A stretch of 64,000 nt of DNA from Klebsiella sp. WP3-W18-ESBL-02 (GCF_014168815.1 NZ_AP021972.1:62001-126000); one strand, 5' to 3'. Positions 1 to 8,838 are shown, counted from the first letter of the stretch. Made by a program: numbers and translations. Notes: generated by a model not told the origin, from the sequence alone.

Positions 1-13
1 GTGCGGTGTTTAT

Positions 14-81
14 GCCGGGTAGCGGCTGCGGCTTACCCGGCCTGCTTTTTTGTTGGCCTGATAAGCGTAGCGCCATCAGGC
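14..81. repeat. Two REP-type palindromic repeats
   Basis: Two inverted repeats of the enterobacterial REP type. One, at about 14-42, is a GCCGGGTA...TACCCGGC hairpin; the other, at about 56-81, reads GCCTGATAAGCG...CATCAGGC. They are close to the REP units elsewhere in this window (4848, 11226, 18206, 20575). Both lie inside the 3' end of the leftward LysR-family gene and encode its last residues and stop codon. Confidence 0.85.
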
Positions 82-1304
82 GCAGGGGCCGCTACCCGTT
101 GACGGATAACGTTCACCAGCGCCTGGGTGGCGGGCGAGGGCAGGCTGCCCTCGCGGAAGGTCAGCCCGATTCGCCGTTGCGTATTGGGCAGCTTCACCGG
201 CAGTACGGTCAGCAGATGGTTGTCGATTTCATATCGCATCTGGCTGGCGGAAACGGCGGCCAGCAGCGGTGAGTCGAGCAGCAACCCGCGCACCATTGCC
301 GCATCGCCGGTTTCCACCACCGGCAGCGGTTGCGGCAGGCCCAGTGCGGTAAACGCTTTGTCCAGCAGGTGCCGCGCCGGGGCGTTACTGCGCGGCAGCA
401 CCCACTGCGCGTTGGCCAGCTGGCTGAGCGGATCCGGATGGCTGAGCAATGGGTGATCGTTGCGCACCAGGATCAGCATCTCTTCTTCAAACAGCGCCTC
501 GCAGGTCAGCTCCGGCAGGGCGTCGTGCTGGCGCAGCGCGCCGATAATAAAATCAATATTCCCCGCCCGCATGTCCGACACCAGGGACTCATACGGACTC
601 TCATTGGTCAGGACCCGAATGCCGGGATGCTGCGCCAGAAACGCGCCGATGGCGGCGGGCAGCAATTGCGTGCGGCTAAGCGGAAGCGCCCCAATACGTA
701 CATTTCCCACCAGAACGCCGCGTCTTGCCGCCAGATCGTCCCAGATGTGCGCCAGTTCGTTCAACGCACGGCTGATGTTCGGGTACAGCGCATCGGCGGC
801 GGGCGTTGGGCGAACGCCTTCCGGCGTGCGGCGAAACAGCGCAAATCCGGCCCCTTTCTCCAGAATCTTCAGCGCCGCGCTGATCGCGGGCTGCGTGACG
901 CCAAGCTGGCTGGCGACGGTCTGGGTATGATTGATGTGATAGAGCTGGATAAAAATCTCCAGCCGCCGGGTGTTAAACAGCCAGCCGGGATCGGGCAGTT
1001 CTTTATGCGGAACGGCGCGCTCTTTTAGCCGGTGCATCAGTGCCGGAATGGCCTGTAAATCGCCTATCGCCCGCAGCGCGCGCGGCAAAATGCATTTGCC
1101 GTATTCGGTCAGCACCATGCCGCTGTAATGGCGTTCAAACAGCGTCACGTCAAGCGTCGCTTCCAGATCGCGAATGGCGCGGGTAATGGCCGACTGAGTG
1201 CGGAATAAATCGTCGGCGGCGCGGGAGACGCTCCCGCGGCTGGCAACCTGACAGAAAAATCGCAACTGCATGATATTCATGTCTTTGTTGTGTTTTTTAT
1301 TCAT
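33..1304 (-). CDS. LysR-family regulator with two tandem HTH domains, probably controlling the gal operon
   Basis: A 423-residue LysR-type transcriptional regulator, about 110 residues longer than the usual 300-330. The extra length is a second DNA-binding domain: one LysR HTH lies at about residues 12-70 and another at about 113-172, both with the A-S-x-L/A-A-x-x-L and Q-x-A-I-S/T pattern. The effector-binding domain follows at about 198-400. It diverges from the galBCD operon with about 130 bp between starts, which fits control of that operon, probably in response to a pathway compound (inference). The ATG at 1304 is used, but in-frame ATGs at 1280 and 1271 are possible and no start has a strong ribosome-binding site. 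The last dozen residues and the stop codon come from two REP elements. Family certain; target inferred from position. Confidence 0.85.
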   Translation of the reverse strand: MNKKHNKDMNIMQLRFFCQVASRGSVSRAADDLFRTQSAITRAIRDLEATLDVTLFERHYSGMVLTEYGKCILPRALRAIGDLQAIPALMHRLKERAVPHKELPDPGWLFNTRRLEIFIQLYHINHTQTVASQLGVTQPAISAALKILEKGAGFALFRRTPEGVRPTPAADALYPNISRALNELAHIWDDLAARRGVLVGNVRIGALPLSRTQLLPAAIGAFLAQHPGIRVLTNESPYESLVSDMRAGNIDFIIGALRQHDALPELTCEALFEEEMLILVRNDHPLLSHPDPLSQLANAQWVLPRSNAPARHLLDKAFTALGLPQPLPVVETGDAAMVRGLLLDSPLLAAVSASQMRYEIDNHLLTVLPVKLPNTQRRIGLTFREGSLPSPATQALVNVIRQRVAAPAPDGATLIRPTKKQAG

Positions 1305-1436
1305 CGAGCCTGTGGCCGCCTCTTGCCGGGTGATTTGTCATCAACATAAATAAAAATCATAGCCTTCGCAAGTTAACGAATTACCCGCGGCGTTGTGGAC
1401 ATGACAAGCTGGAAAAAAACCAAGAAGGAAGCCCAC

Positions 1437-2177
1437 ATGTCTACTCTGATTACCCCAAAAAGCGCCCTTGTCGTCAGTGCTCACTCGGCGGATTTCGTCT
1501 GGCGCGCGGGCGGCGCTATTGCACTGCACGCAGAGCAAGGCTACCAGGTGCATATTGTTTGCCTGTCATTCGGCGAGCGCGGCGAGTCTGCGAAGCTGTG
1601 GCGCAAGGGCAATATGAACGAAGAGAAAGTGAAGCAGCATCGCCAGCAGGAAGCGCAGGCAGCGGCCGATATACTCGGTGCCAGCGTGGAGTTTTTTGAT
1701 ATTGGCGACTACCCGCTGCGTGCCGACAAAGAGACGCTGTTCCGCCTGGCGGACGTCTATCGCCGCGTGCAGCCGCACTTCGTTCTGACACACTCGATGC
1801 ACGATCCTTACAACTACGATCACCCGCTGGCCTCCAATCTGGCTCAGGAAGCGCGCATTATCGCCCAGGCCGAAGGCTATCGCCCCGGCGAGCCGGTAGT
1901 GGCCGCGCCGCCGGTGTACTGCTTTGAGCCGCATCAGCCGGAGCAGTGCAACTGGAAGCCGGACGTTCTGCTGGATATCACCCGCGTGTGGGAGAAAAAG
2001 TACCGCGCTATCCAGTGCATGCAGGGACAAGAACACCTGTGGGAGTACTACACCCGTGTGGCCCTGCAGCGCGGCGTGCAGGCGAAGCGCAATATCGGTA
2101 TTACCGCCGCGCGTGATATCAGTCATGCGGAAGGTTTCCAGAGCATCTTCCCGCGTGTGACGGGAGATCTGTCATGA
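1437..2177 (+). CDS. galB: 4-oxalomesaconate (4-carboxy-2-hydroxymuconate) hydratase, PIG-L family
   Basis: A 246-residue cytoplasmic PIG-L-fold metal-dependent enzyme. It resembles GalB of Pseudomonas putida as I recall it, including the N-terminal VVSAHSADFVWRAGG segment, which holds His16 and Asp19 as probable metal ligands in place of the usual AHPDD motif. Further histidines are at 119, 122 and 129. In the gallate and protocatechuate 4,5-cleavage pathway GalB hydrates the ring-cleavage product to 4-carboxy-4-hydroxy-2-oxoadipate, the substrate of the next gene product. The frame is open from a GTG at 1395, but AAGGAA at 1425-1430 sits seven bases before the ATG at 1437, so that start is chosen. 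The stop overlaps the next start as ATGA, implying translational coupling. Confidence 0.92.
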   Translation: MSTLITPKSALVVSAHSADFVWRAGGAIALHAEQGYQVHIVCLSFGERGESAKLWRKGNMNEEKVKQHRQQEAQAAADILGASVEFFDIGDYPLRADKETLFRLADVYRRVQPHFVLTHSMHDPYNYDHPLASNLAQEARIIAQAEGYRPGEPVVAAPPVYCFEPHQPEQCNWKPDVLLDITRVWEKKYRAIQCMQGQEHLWEYYTRVALQRGVQAKRNIGITAARDISHAEGFQSIFPRVTGDLS

Positions 2178-2887
2178 GTTTACTTAATAAAAAAGGCCTC
2201 GCCATTCGCCATATTCCGCGTACCGACGGCAGCAAACTGCGCCAGTTTGCCGCTGCGGGGGTGGCGACAATTCATGAATCCCACGAACGCCAGGGGCTGA
2301 TGAACCCGGATATTCGGCCGATTCAGCAGGACGTAAGCCGCGCGGGCAACGCCGTGACGGTGCTGGTGACGCCGGGCGATAACTGGATGTTCCACGTCGC
2401 TGTTGAGCTGTGCCAGCCGGGCGATATTCTGGTGGTGGCGCCGACCTCGCCCTGCGGCGACGGTTTTTTCGGCGATCTGCTGGCAACTTCGCTGCAGGCG
2501 CGCGGCGTGATTGGCCTGGTGGGCGATATCGGTATTCGCGACTCGCAGACGCTGCGCGAGATGGGCTTTGCGGTATGGTCGCGCCAGGTGTACGCCCAGG
2601 GCACGGTGAAAGAGACGCTCGGCTCGGTGAACGTGCCGCTCACCTGCGGCGGGCAACTGGTGACGCCGGGCGATGTGGTGGTGGCGGATGACGACGGTGT
2701 GGTGGTGGTGCCGCACGCGCTGGCCGACACGGTGCTGGCAAGAGCACAAAGCCGTATCGCCAATGAAACGGCCAAACGCGATCGGATGCGCAACGGTGAG
2801 CTGGGGCTGGATATCTACGCCATGCGCCCGCGGCTGGCGGAAAAAGGGCTACGCTACTTCGACTCGCCCGAAGACGTGAGGGATTAA
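2174..2887 (+). CDS. galC: 4-carboxy-4-hydroxy-2-oxoadipate aldolase, RraA-like class II pyruvate aldolase
   Basis: A 237-residue member of the RraA-fold aldolase family, close to P. putida GalC and Sphingobium LigK. The motif GDIGIRD carries Arg122 and Asp123, matching the catalytic Arg-Asp pair of HMG/CHA aldolase with a one-residue shift. The segment GDGFFGDLLAT is the usual metal-binding region. It splits 4-carboxy-4-hydroxy-2-oxoadipate into pyruvate and oxaloacetate, feeding the TCA cycle. It overlaps galB by four bases, and galD begins one base after its stop, so the three are one tight operon. Confidence 0.93.
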   Translation: MSLLNKKGLAIRHIPRTDGSKLRQFAAAGVATIHESHERQGLMNPDIRPIQQDVSRAGNAVTVLVTPGDNWMFHVAVELCQPGDILVVAPTSPCGDGFFGDLLATSLQARGVIGLVGDIGIRDSQTLREMGFAVWSRQVYAQGTVKETLGSVNVPLTCGGQLVTPGDVVVADDDGVVVVPHALADTVLARAQSRIANETAKRDRMRNGELGLDIYAMRPRLAEKGLRYFDSPEDVRD

Positions 2888-2888
2888 C

Positions 2889-3962
2889 ATGTCTCAGCGC
2901 AGAATTCCCTGCTTATGGATGCGCGGCGGCACGTCAAAGGCGGCCTGCTTTCTGGCGTCTGACTTGCCTGCCGACGCGAAACAGCGCGATGCCGTACTGC
3001 TGGCGGTGATGGGATCGCCGGACGTCAGGCAGATTGACGGCATTGGCGGCGCCGACCCGCTCACCAGCAAGGTCGCCATTATCCAGCGCTCAATGCGCCC
3101 GGACGCCGATGTGGATTATCTTTTTGCCCAGGTGAACGTCGAACGCGCGGTGGTCGACTACGGCCAGAACTGCGGCAATATTCTCGCGGCGGTGGGGCCG
3201 TTGGCCATCGAACGCGGGCTGGTGCCGTTAACTGCGCCGGTGACTCAGGTGCGGGTGCATATGGTGAATACCGGGCAAATTGCGGTGGCGGAGGTGCGTT
3301 GCTCGGCGGAAGGGGTGGAATACGGCGGCGAAGCGCGCATCGATGGCGTGCCGGGCACCGCCAGCCCCATCATTCTCAACTTCCTGGATATTGCCGGTTC
3401 AACCTGCGGCGCGCTGCTGCCGACCGGCAACGTGATTGACCGCTTTGACGGCGTCGACGTCACCTGTATTGATAACGGTATGCCGGTGATCCTGTTACGT
3501 GCCAGCGATCTCGGGATATCGGGTTATGAAACCCGCGAGCAGCTTGACGCCAATAACGAACTGAAACAGCGGCTTGAGTCCATCCGCCTTCAGGCCGGGC
3601 CGCGCATGAATCTGGGTGATGTGGCCCAGCGCAGCGTACCAAAAATGACGCTCATCGCCGAACCGCGCGACGGTGGGGCCATCACCAGCCGCACCTTTAT
3701 TCCTCACCGCTGCCATGCGTCGATCGGTGTATTCGGCGCGGTTAGCGTGGCCAGCGCCTGCCTGCTGCAAGGCTCGGTGGCGCAGGGGCTAGCGAAGGTG
3801 GCTGACGCGCGTGAATTGATGGTCAGCGTTGAACATCCAACCGGTGAGTTTAGCGTGGCGCTTCAGCGTGGCGATGACGGCGAGCTGGCGGGCTGCGGGC
3901 TGCTGCGTACCGCCAGGCTGCTGTTTGCCGGCGACGTATTTATTCCGGCTGCAAAGGAGTGA
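2889..3962 (+). CDS. galD: 4-oxalomesaconate tautomerase, PrpF family
   Basis: A 357-residue PrpF-fold isomerase (a diaminopimelate-epimerase relative). Conserved blocks include MRGGTSK near the N-terminus, GIGGADPLTSK at about 51-61, YGQNCGN with Cys95, and PHRCHASIGVFGAVSVA near the C-terminus. These match P. putida GalD, which interconverts the keto and enol forms of 4-oxalomesaconate so that GalB can hydrate it. Full length compared with the family (about 360). It is followed by an AAAGGAG ribosome-binding site for the dehydrogenase gene. Confidence 0.93.
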   Translation: MSQRRIPCLWMRGGTSKAACFLASDLPADAKQRDAVLLAVMGSPDVRQIDGIGGADPLTSKVAIIQRSMRPDADVDYLFAQVNVERAVVDYGQNCGNILAAVGPLAIERGLVPLTAPVTQVRVHMVNTGQIAVAEVRCSAEGVEYGGEARIDGVPGTASPIILNFLDIAGSTCGALLPTGNVIDRFDGVDVTCIDNGMPVILLRASDLGISGYETREQLDANNELKQRLESIRLQAGPRMNLGDVAQRSVPKMTLIAEPRDGGAITSRTFIPHRCHASIGVFGAVSVASACLLQGSVAQGLAKVADARELMVSVEHPTGEFSVALQRGDDGELAGCGLLRTARLLFAGDVFIPAAKE

Positions 3963-3964
3963 CA

Positions 3965-4837
3965 ATGAGACATATTGCGTTTATCGGTTTTGGCGAAGCG
4001 GGGACCATTCTGGCAAGCGAGCTGGCGCATCAGCATCGCGTTGTCGTGTGGGATTGCAAGCTCCGCGGGGGCGACCGTGAGGCCATGCTGGCAAAAGCCG
4101 AGCGGGCGGGTGTTCAGGCGGCGGGGTCGCTGGCGGAGGCGCTTGACGGCGCGGCGTGGGTGTTTTCGACCGTCACCGCCGGCGCCGCGCGGGAAGTGGC
4201 ATTGCACAGTGCGGCACTCATGCAGGCCGGACAATATTTTCTCGACCTTAACTCCGTTGCACCGGATACCAAACGGCAGGCGTCTGAAGCCTTTGCACCC
4301 GGTGTTTACGTGGACGTTGCGGTAATGGCCCCCGTCCCCCCGGCGCGGATGAAAACGCCGCTGCTGGTGGGCGGCCCGCAGGCGCAGGCGGTCACCGATG
4401 TGCTTAACCAGCTCGGGTTTAACGCCCGCTACGGCGCTGATGCGGTAGGCAGCGTCTCGGCGATCAAAATGTGCCGTAGCGTGATGATTAAAGGGCTGGA
4501 GGCGCTGACCACCGAATGCCTGTTTGCTGCGCGAGCCTACGGCGTGGAGGCGGAAGTGCTGGCCTCGTTGCACGCCAGTATTCCTTCGCTGGGCTGGGAT
4601 GCTGCGTTTCCGGGCTACCTGATAAGCCGCGTCGCCGAGCACGGCGTGCGTCGTAGTGAAGAGATGGAAGAGGTGGTCAAAACCCTGCGTGATGTGGGCG
4701 GTGAAGGGCTGATGAGTCAGTCGACATCACGCGTTCAGCGGGGGGTGCCGCAACAGATGCAGGCATACGGGCTTGATTATGCCGGGCTTGAGCCGTTCAG
4801 CTGGCAGCGGCTGGCGGATACGCTTAAGGGGCGGTGA
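3965..4837 (+). CDS. NAD(P)-dependent dehydrogenase of the beta-hydroxyacid dehydrogenase type (DUF1932-like C-terminus)
   Basis: A 290-residue protein with an N-terminal Rossmann motif, GFGEAG (about residues 8-13), then a helical C-terminal domain starting near the conserved segment AIKMCRSVMIKGLEAL. This layout matches 6-phosphogluconate/3-hydroxyisobutyrate dehydrogenase relatives that carry the DUF1932 domain. A GTG at 3959 overlaps the galD stop, but AAAGGAG at 3953-3959 points to the ATG at 3965. As the last gene of the operon it may reduce or oxidise a hydroxy-tricarboxylic side product of the gal pathway. That is inference: the classical pathway has no such enzyme. REP elements follow directly. 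Confidence 0.8.
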   Translation: MRHIAFIGFGEAGTILASELAHQHRVVVWDCKLRGGDREAMLAKAERAGVQAAGSLAEALDGAAWVFSTVTAGAAREVALHSAALMQAGQYFLDLNSVAPDTKRQASEAFAPGVYVDVAVMAPVPPARMKTPLLVGGPQAQAVTDVLNQLGFNARYGADAVGSVSAIKMCRSVMIKGLEALTTECLFAARAYGVEAEVLASLHASIPSLGWDAAFPGYLISRVAEHGVRRSEEMEEVVKTLRDVGGEGLMSQSTSRVQRGVPQQMQAYGLDYAGLEPFSWQRLADTLKGR

Positions 4838-4847
4838 TACATGAGGC

Positions 4848-4923
4848 AGGCCTGATAAGCGTAGCGCCATCAGGCAATATTACCGCACATTGCCGGATGG
4901 CGGCTTCGCCTTATCCGGCCTAC
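4848..4923. repeat. REP pair (BIME-like)
   Basis: Two facing REP units: GCCTGATAAGCG...CATCAGGC followed by TTGCCGGATGGCGGC...GCCTTATCCGGCCTAC. They fill the gap between the convergent dehydrogenase gene and the small secreted-protein gene and may act as a mRNA-end or gyrase-binding element. Confidence 0.9.
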
Positions 4924-4933
4924 GATTTCAAGG

Positions 4934-5221
4934 TTATTTTGTCGGGCACTGAATGTCTTTAATCGCCTTTTCATAGGCCGCGCGGTCGTTCTTATCCAGC
5001 GCCCGCGTTGCGCTCTGCACCGCCGTTTTGTTGACAGCGGAGTCCAGAATCCGGTTGGCAAACTGGGTGTCGCTCAGCCCGGCGTGGGTCGGGCAGTTTT
5101 GCTTCACGTCTTTCACCACCTGCTGCTTTTGCTGCTCGAACTTCAGCCCTTCGAGCGGCGAAGCGACTACCGGCAGCGCCAGGCAGGCGGCCAACGAAAT
5201 CGCGATACGGATTGTCTTCAT
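4934..5221 (-). CDS. Small secreted protein, YicS-like
   Basis: A 95-residue protein with a clear signal peptide (MKTIRIAISLAACLALPVVA, cleavage near Ala-Ser-Pro) and a short mature part of about 75 residues rich in Lys, Gln and Asp, with two cysteines (QNC and IQC) that could form a disulfide in the periplasm. The ATG at 5221 is preferred to the one at 5248 because AAGGAC lies seven bases upstream. From memory it resembles the E. coli YicS family. A YicL-like transporter is encoded nearby (6377-7297), as in E. coli, which slightly supports this. Function unknown. Confidence 0.75.
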   Translation of the reverse strand: MKTIRIAISLAACLALPVVASPLEGLKFEQQKQQVVKDVKQNCPTHAGLSDTQFANRILDSAVNKTAVQSATRALDKNDRAAYEKAIKDIQCPTK

Positions 5222-5424
5222 CTCGGATGTCCTTATGTTGATACGCACCGTTAACTATAGCTGTATCCGTTATTTTGCGCCGCCGCTTCCAGCTACAGGT
5301 AGACGTTGCATCCATCCGTCGAAATCCTCCGTGGTGGCTCGCAAAGAGGCGAAAACACGGCGGTGACTCGCCTGTGTCGGGCGTAGAGTGCGTCTATTCG
5401 CTTTTTGGGTGACGATGGAACGCC

Positions 5425-6339
5425 ATGACGACGCGCGCAGCTTCAACGCCGCACGATGCGGTTTTTAAACAATTTTTGTGTCACCCGGAAACGGCACGTG
5501 ATTTTCTCGCCATTCACCTGCCGATATCGCTACAGGCGCTCTGTAACCTGCAAACGCTTAAGCTGGAATCTGCGAGTTTTGTTGAACCGGATCTCCGCGC
5601 GCGTTATTCCGACGTGCTATGGTCACTGCAAACGACGGCGGGTGACGGTTACATCTACGTGGTGATTGAGCATCAGAGTTCGGCGGATGCGCACATGGCG
5701 TTTCGGTTGTTGCGCTATGGATTAGCGGCCATGCAGCGGCATCTGGATGCCGGGCATAAAGACTTGCCGCTGGTGATCCCGATGCTGTTTTATCACGGTC
5801 TGCAAAGCCCTTATCCCTTTTCATTGTGCTGGCTGGATGAATTTGCCGATCCCACGGTAGCGCGCCGTTTGTATAGCTCGGCATTTCCGCTGGTTGATAT
5901 CACCGTGGTGCCGGATGATGAGATTATGCAGCATCGCCGCGTGGCGCTGCTGGAGCTGGTGCAAAAGCATATTCGCCAGCGCGATCTGTTAGCGTTAGTC
6001 GACCAGATTGCCCAGCTGCTGGTAACGGGATGCGCTACTGACAGCCAAATGAAAGCGTTGTTTAATTATCTGCTGAGATCGGGAGATGCGGTTCGTTTTC
6101 ACGAGTTTCTCCAGGCGGCGGTTGAACGTGCACCAGAACAGAAGGATAAGATAATGACCATTGCAGATAGGTTGCGGGAAGAGGGGCATTGGGAGGGAGT
6201 GCAACAGGGGTTACAGCAGGGGATACGTCAGGAGGCGTTACGCATTGCTCAAACGATGCTGGAAAACGGTATTGACAGCGCCATGGTTCAACTTATCACC
6301 GGTCTTTCCGCCGACGAACTGGCTGCTCTTCGTCACTAA
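5425..6339 (+). CDS. Rpn-family PD-(D/E)XK nuclease (recombination-promoting nuclease/putative transposase)
   Basis: A 304-residue protein of the RpnA/YhgA-like family. The N-terminal opening (TPHDAVFKQFLCHPETARDF) and the core are typical: Asp63 in YSDVLW, then Glu82 and Gln84 in VVIEHQSS, give the D...ExQ catalytic pattern, followed by MAFRLLRYG. The C-terminal third is helical and polar, with Gln/Gly-rich repeats near residues 255-275. Family members cleave DNA and raise RecA-independent recombination in E. coli. Standalone gene, intact, followed by a perfect hairpin shared with the convergent transporter gene. Confidence 0.88.
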   Translation: MTTRAASTPHDAVFKQFLCHPETARDFLAIHLPISLQALCNLQTLKLESASFVEPDLRARYSDVLWSLQTTAGDGYIYVVIEHQSSADAHMAFRLLRYGLAAMQRHLDAGHKDLPLVIPMLFYHGLQSPYPFSLCWLDEFADPTVARRLYSSAFPLVDITVVPDDEIMQHRRVALLELVQKHIRQRDLLALVDQIAQLLVTGCATDSQMKALFNYLLRSGDAVRFHEFLQAAVERAPEQKDKIMTIADRLREEGHWEGVQQGLQQGIRQEALRIAQTMLENGIDSAMVQLITGLSADELAALRH

Positions 6340-6346
6340 ATTTTAA

Positions 6347-6368
6347 CCCGATAACCGACGTTATCGGG
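6347..6368. terminator. Convergent-gene hairpin terminator
   Basis: Perfect 9-bp stem, CCCGATAAC (6347-6355) and GTTATCGGG (6360-6368), with a CGAC loop. It lies between the Rpn gene and the leftward transporter gene. The T-rich flank is on the left, so it is best placed to stop leftward transcription, but it could serve both. Confidence 0.65.
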
Positions 6369-6376
6369 CCATTTCA

Positions 6377-7297
6377 CTACACCGTTTTCACCCTGCGTCG
6401 CGAATCCAGCGAAATCAGCACCACCGAGGATAAAATCAGCAGCGTGCCCAGCCAGTCTGGCAGGGTAAAGCTGATGCCGAGCAGCAGCAGCGATAAAAAC
6501 GCGCTGCTGAGCGGTTCGGCACAGCTGAGAATGCTGGCTTTCGGCCCGCCGATCATCTGTGCGCCTTTCAGGTACAGGCTGAAGGTGAGAGACGTGCCGA
6601 TCACCACCAGGTAGAAAAAGGCCAGCAGCAGGTTGCCGGTAATCACGATATGGGTGCCCTGACCGGCGTAGAACGGCAGCAGCATTGCGCCACCGAGCAG
6701 CATGCTCCAGCCGACGATCGGCAGCGTACCGTAGCGGGCAATCAGCGTTGAGGGATAGGTGGTGTAGAAGGCGGCGGCAAAGGCGGAAGCAATCCCCCAG
6801 AACAGCGCCGCGCCGGAGATAGACAGCGAGGTGGGGTCGCCGTGGGTCACCAGCAGAAAAGTCCCGATTAGCGAGGTGGCGATAGCGGCGAAGACAAACG
6901 CGCCCGGTCGTGCCTTACGCACGATGGCAAACCAGGCCACGATGATCGTCGGCGATAAAAATTGCAAAATGGTCGCGGTGGCGGCGTTCGATTTTTCAAT
7001 CGCCAGCAGGAAGGTCAGCTGCACGGTCATTGCGCCTACCAGCGAAAAAATCAGCAGGCTGAAGGTATCTTTGCGGTTGCGGAAGAGGCGAAAAATACCG
7101 TCGCCGTGCAGGAAAGAGAAGGTGAGGAGAATAAAACCGCCGGAGAGCAGGCGGATCATCGTCAGAAACGGCGACCCCATCTGGCTGTGTTCCATAATGT
7201 ACTGCGCGCAAACGCCGGAACTTCCCCACAATATCGCGGCAATTAAGACGTTAACCATCCCTTTTCTGGTGGCACCCATTTTCCTCAACCCTGTCAT
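6377..7297 (-). CDS. yicL: EamA/DMT-family inner-membrane transporter, YicL-like
   Basis: A 306-residue drug/metabolite transporter with about ten transmembrane segments in two EamA repeats. The sequence strongly recalls E. coli YicL (GMVNVLIAAILWGSSGVCAQ at the start; GGPKASILSCAEPLSSA in the second repeat). Family members export metabolites, amino acids or drugs; no substrate is evident here. The start at 7297 is used; in-frame ATGs at 7279 and 7258 are alternatives. Symbol assigned from remembered similarity, so moderate confidence in the name. Confidence 0.8.
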   Translation of the reverse strand: MTGLRKMGATRKGMVNVLIAAILWGSSGVCAQYIMEHSQMGSPFLTMIRLLSGGFILLTFSFLHGDGIFRLFRNRKDTFSLLIFSLVGAMTVQLTFLLAIEKSNAATATILQFLSPTIIVAWFAIVRKARPGAFVFAAIATSLIGTFLLVTHGDPTSLSISGAALFWGIASAFAAAFYTTYPSTLIARYGTLPIVGWSMLLGGAMLLPFYAGQGTHIVITGNLLLAFFYLVVIGTSLTFSLYLKGAQMIGGPKASILSCAEPLSSAFLSLLLLGISFTLPDWLGTLLILSSVVLISLDSRRRVKTV

Positions 7298-7337
7298 CGT
7301 ATTTTGTTGTGACGGGCATCATAGCATGGTGGAAAGC

Positions 7338-7364
7338 TTGCCCCCAGCGGCGTGCCGGGGGCAA
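7338..7364 (-). terminator. Hairpin after murP
   Basis: Inverted repeat TTGCCCCC (7338-7345) and GGGGGCAA (7357-7364) just past the murP stop codon in the leftward direction. The U-tract is weak, so termination efficiency is uncertain. Confidence 0.55.
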
Positions 7365-7369
7365 AAGGG

Positions 7370-8824
7370 TTAGCTGAGATCGACGTTTTTGCTGCCGAAC
7401 AGCCAGGTCAGCAGGAAGCCGCCAAGGTAGGCGACGGCGAGGCCCGCGGCGTAAACCGCCATCCCCGCATAGATGCCGCTGTTTGAGGTCATCAACGGGA
7501 TGGCCACCAGGCCGGACGGACCGAAGACCGTATTCAGGCCAACCGGCAGCCCCATCCAGGCGACAAGGCCAATGAAGAAGCCGCCGCAGGCACCGCCGAG
7601 GCAGGCGGTGATAAACGGCTTCATACGCGGCAGCGTCACGCCATAAATCAGCGGTTCGCCCACGCCGAGCAGGCCGGGAATGATCGCTCCTTTAATCTGC
7701 GTACGCAGCAGTGAGCCCTGCTTCGCCCGATAGTACAGCGCCAGCGCCGCGCCTACCTGGCCCGCCCCCGCCATGGCCAGAATGGTAAACAGCGAGTTGA
7801 AGCCCTGCGCTTCCATCAGCGCAAAATAGACCGGCACAAAGCCCTGATGCACGCCAAACATCACCGCCAACAGGAACAGACCGGCCAGCACCGCAGAGCC
7901 GAACGGGTTACCGTTGAGGTGCAGGAACAGCCAGGACATCCCGGTAAACAGATAGCCGCCAATAGGCATAATGACCACGAAGGTAACCGCGCCCATGATC
8001 AGCAGCGTCACTGCCGACGTGAGGATCATGTCGAGGTTGGCGGGCATGATGCGGCGCACCTGTTTTTCGACCCAGGCGCCGATAATTGAAGCGATCAGTA
8101 CGCCGATGATGTTCCCGCGCGGGTCAATGGTGTGGCCGAAGAAGTCGGAGATTCCGGAGTAGAAGCCCACCGCCGCTTTGGGGTCATAGCCCAGAATAAA
8201 CAGCGCGGCGATAATCGCCCCGTTCACGCCCGAACCGCCGAACGCTTTCTGCGCGTTATAGCCAATCAGAATGCTCAGGAAGGTAAACATGCCCTTACTG
8301 AACACTTTCATGTAGCTGATGATATCCACCAGCGTGGCGTTCGGATGCGCGTTCTCCAGTACGAACAGCTGTTCGGCCAGGGTCGCAAAGCCGAGCAGCA
8401 GGCCTACGGCAATAAAGCCAGGGATCAGCGGCGTAAAGATGGTGGCAAACTTGGCGAGGAATTTCTGTACGCTGCTGGTTTGCTTACCCTTGAGCTCCTG
8501 CTTTTTGGCATTCGCGATATCGGCCAGCGATGCACCAGAGTCAGCTTCATGCGCTGGCGTTTGCGGGGCCTCTTCCAGCATCAGGTTCATCATTTCTGAA
8601 GCGGTCTGCGCTTTGCCCGGGCCGAGGATAATCTGGAACTGCTCGTTGCTGACCACCACGCCCATGACGCCTTCGACCTGGCGGATGGCGGCGACGTCAG
8701 CATGGTCCTCATTGCGCAGCGTCAGGCGCAGACGGGTCATACAGTTACCCGCCTGCACGACGTTTGGCGCCCCGCCTACCAGGGTGAGAATGCGGGCTAT
8801 CATCTCTTTATTTATTTTTGCCAT
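7370..8824 (-). CDS. murP: PTS MurNAc transporter EIIBC
   Basis: A 484-residue PTS permease. The N-terminal EIIB domain carries the phosphorylated cysteine in GNCMTRLRL (Cys28), and the EIIC domain has about ten membrane segments from residue 115. There is no EIIA domain, as in E. coli MurP, which takes phosphate from the glucose EIIA (Crr). It imports N-acetylmuramic acid as the 6-phosphate for MurQ, encoded just upstream. The frame extends to 9001, but that region overlaps murQ; the ATG at 8824 has AGGG 8-11 bases upstream and gives the family length. The gap to murQ is 14 bp. Confidence 0.92.
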   Translation of the reverse strand: MAKINKEMIARILTLVGGAPNVVQAGNCMTRLRLTLRNEDHADVAAIRQVEGVMGVVVSNEQFQIILGPGKAQTASEMMNLMLEEAPQTPAHEADSGASLADIANAKKQELKGKQTSSVQKFLAKFATIFTPLIPGFIAVGLLLGFATLAEQLFVLENAHPNATLVDIISYMKVFSKGMFTFLSILIGYNAQKAFGGSGVNGAIIAALFILGYDPKAAVGFYSGISDFFGHTIDPRGNIIGVLIASIIGAWVEKQVRRIMPANLDMILTSAVTLLIMGAVTFVVIMPIGGYLFTGMSWLFLHLNGNPFGSAVLAGLFLLAVMFGVHQGFVPVYFALMEAQGFNSLFTILAMAGAGQVGAALALYYRAKQGSLLRTQIKGAIIPGLLGVGEPLIYGVTLPRMKPFITACLGGACGGFFIGLVAWMGLPVGLNTVFGPSGLVAIPLMTSNSGIYAGMAVYAAGLAVAYLGGFLLTWLFGSKNVDLS

Positions 8825-8838
8825 TCTACGAACCCTCG

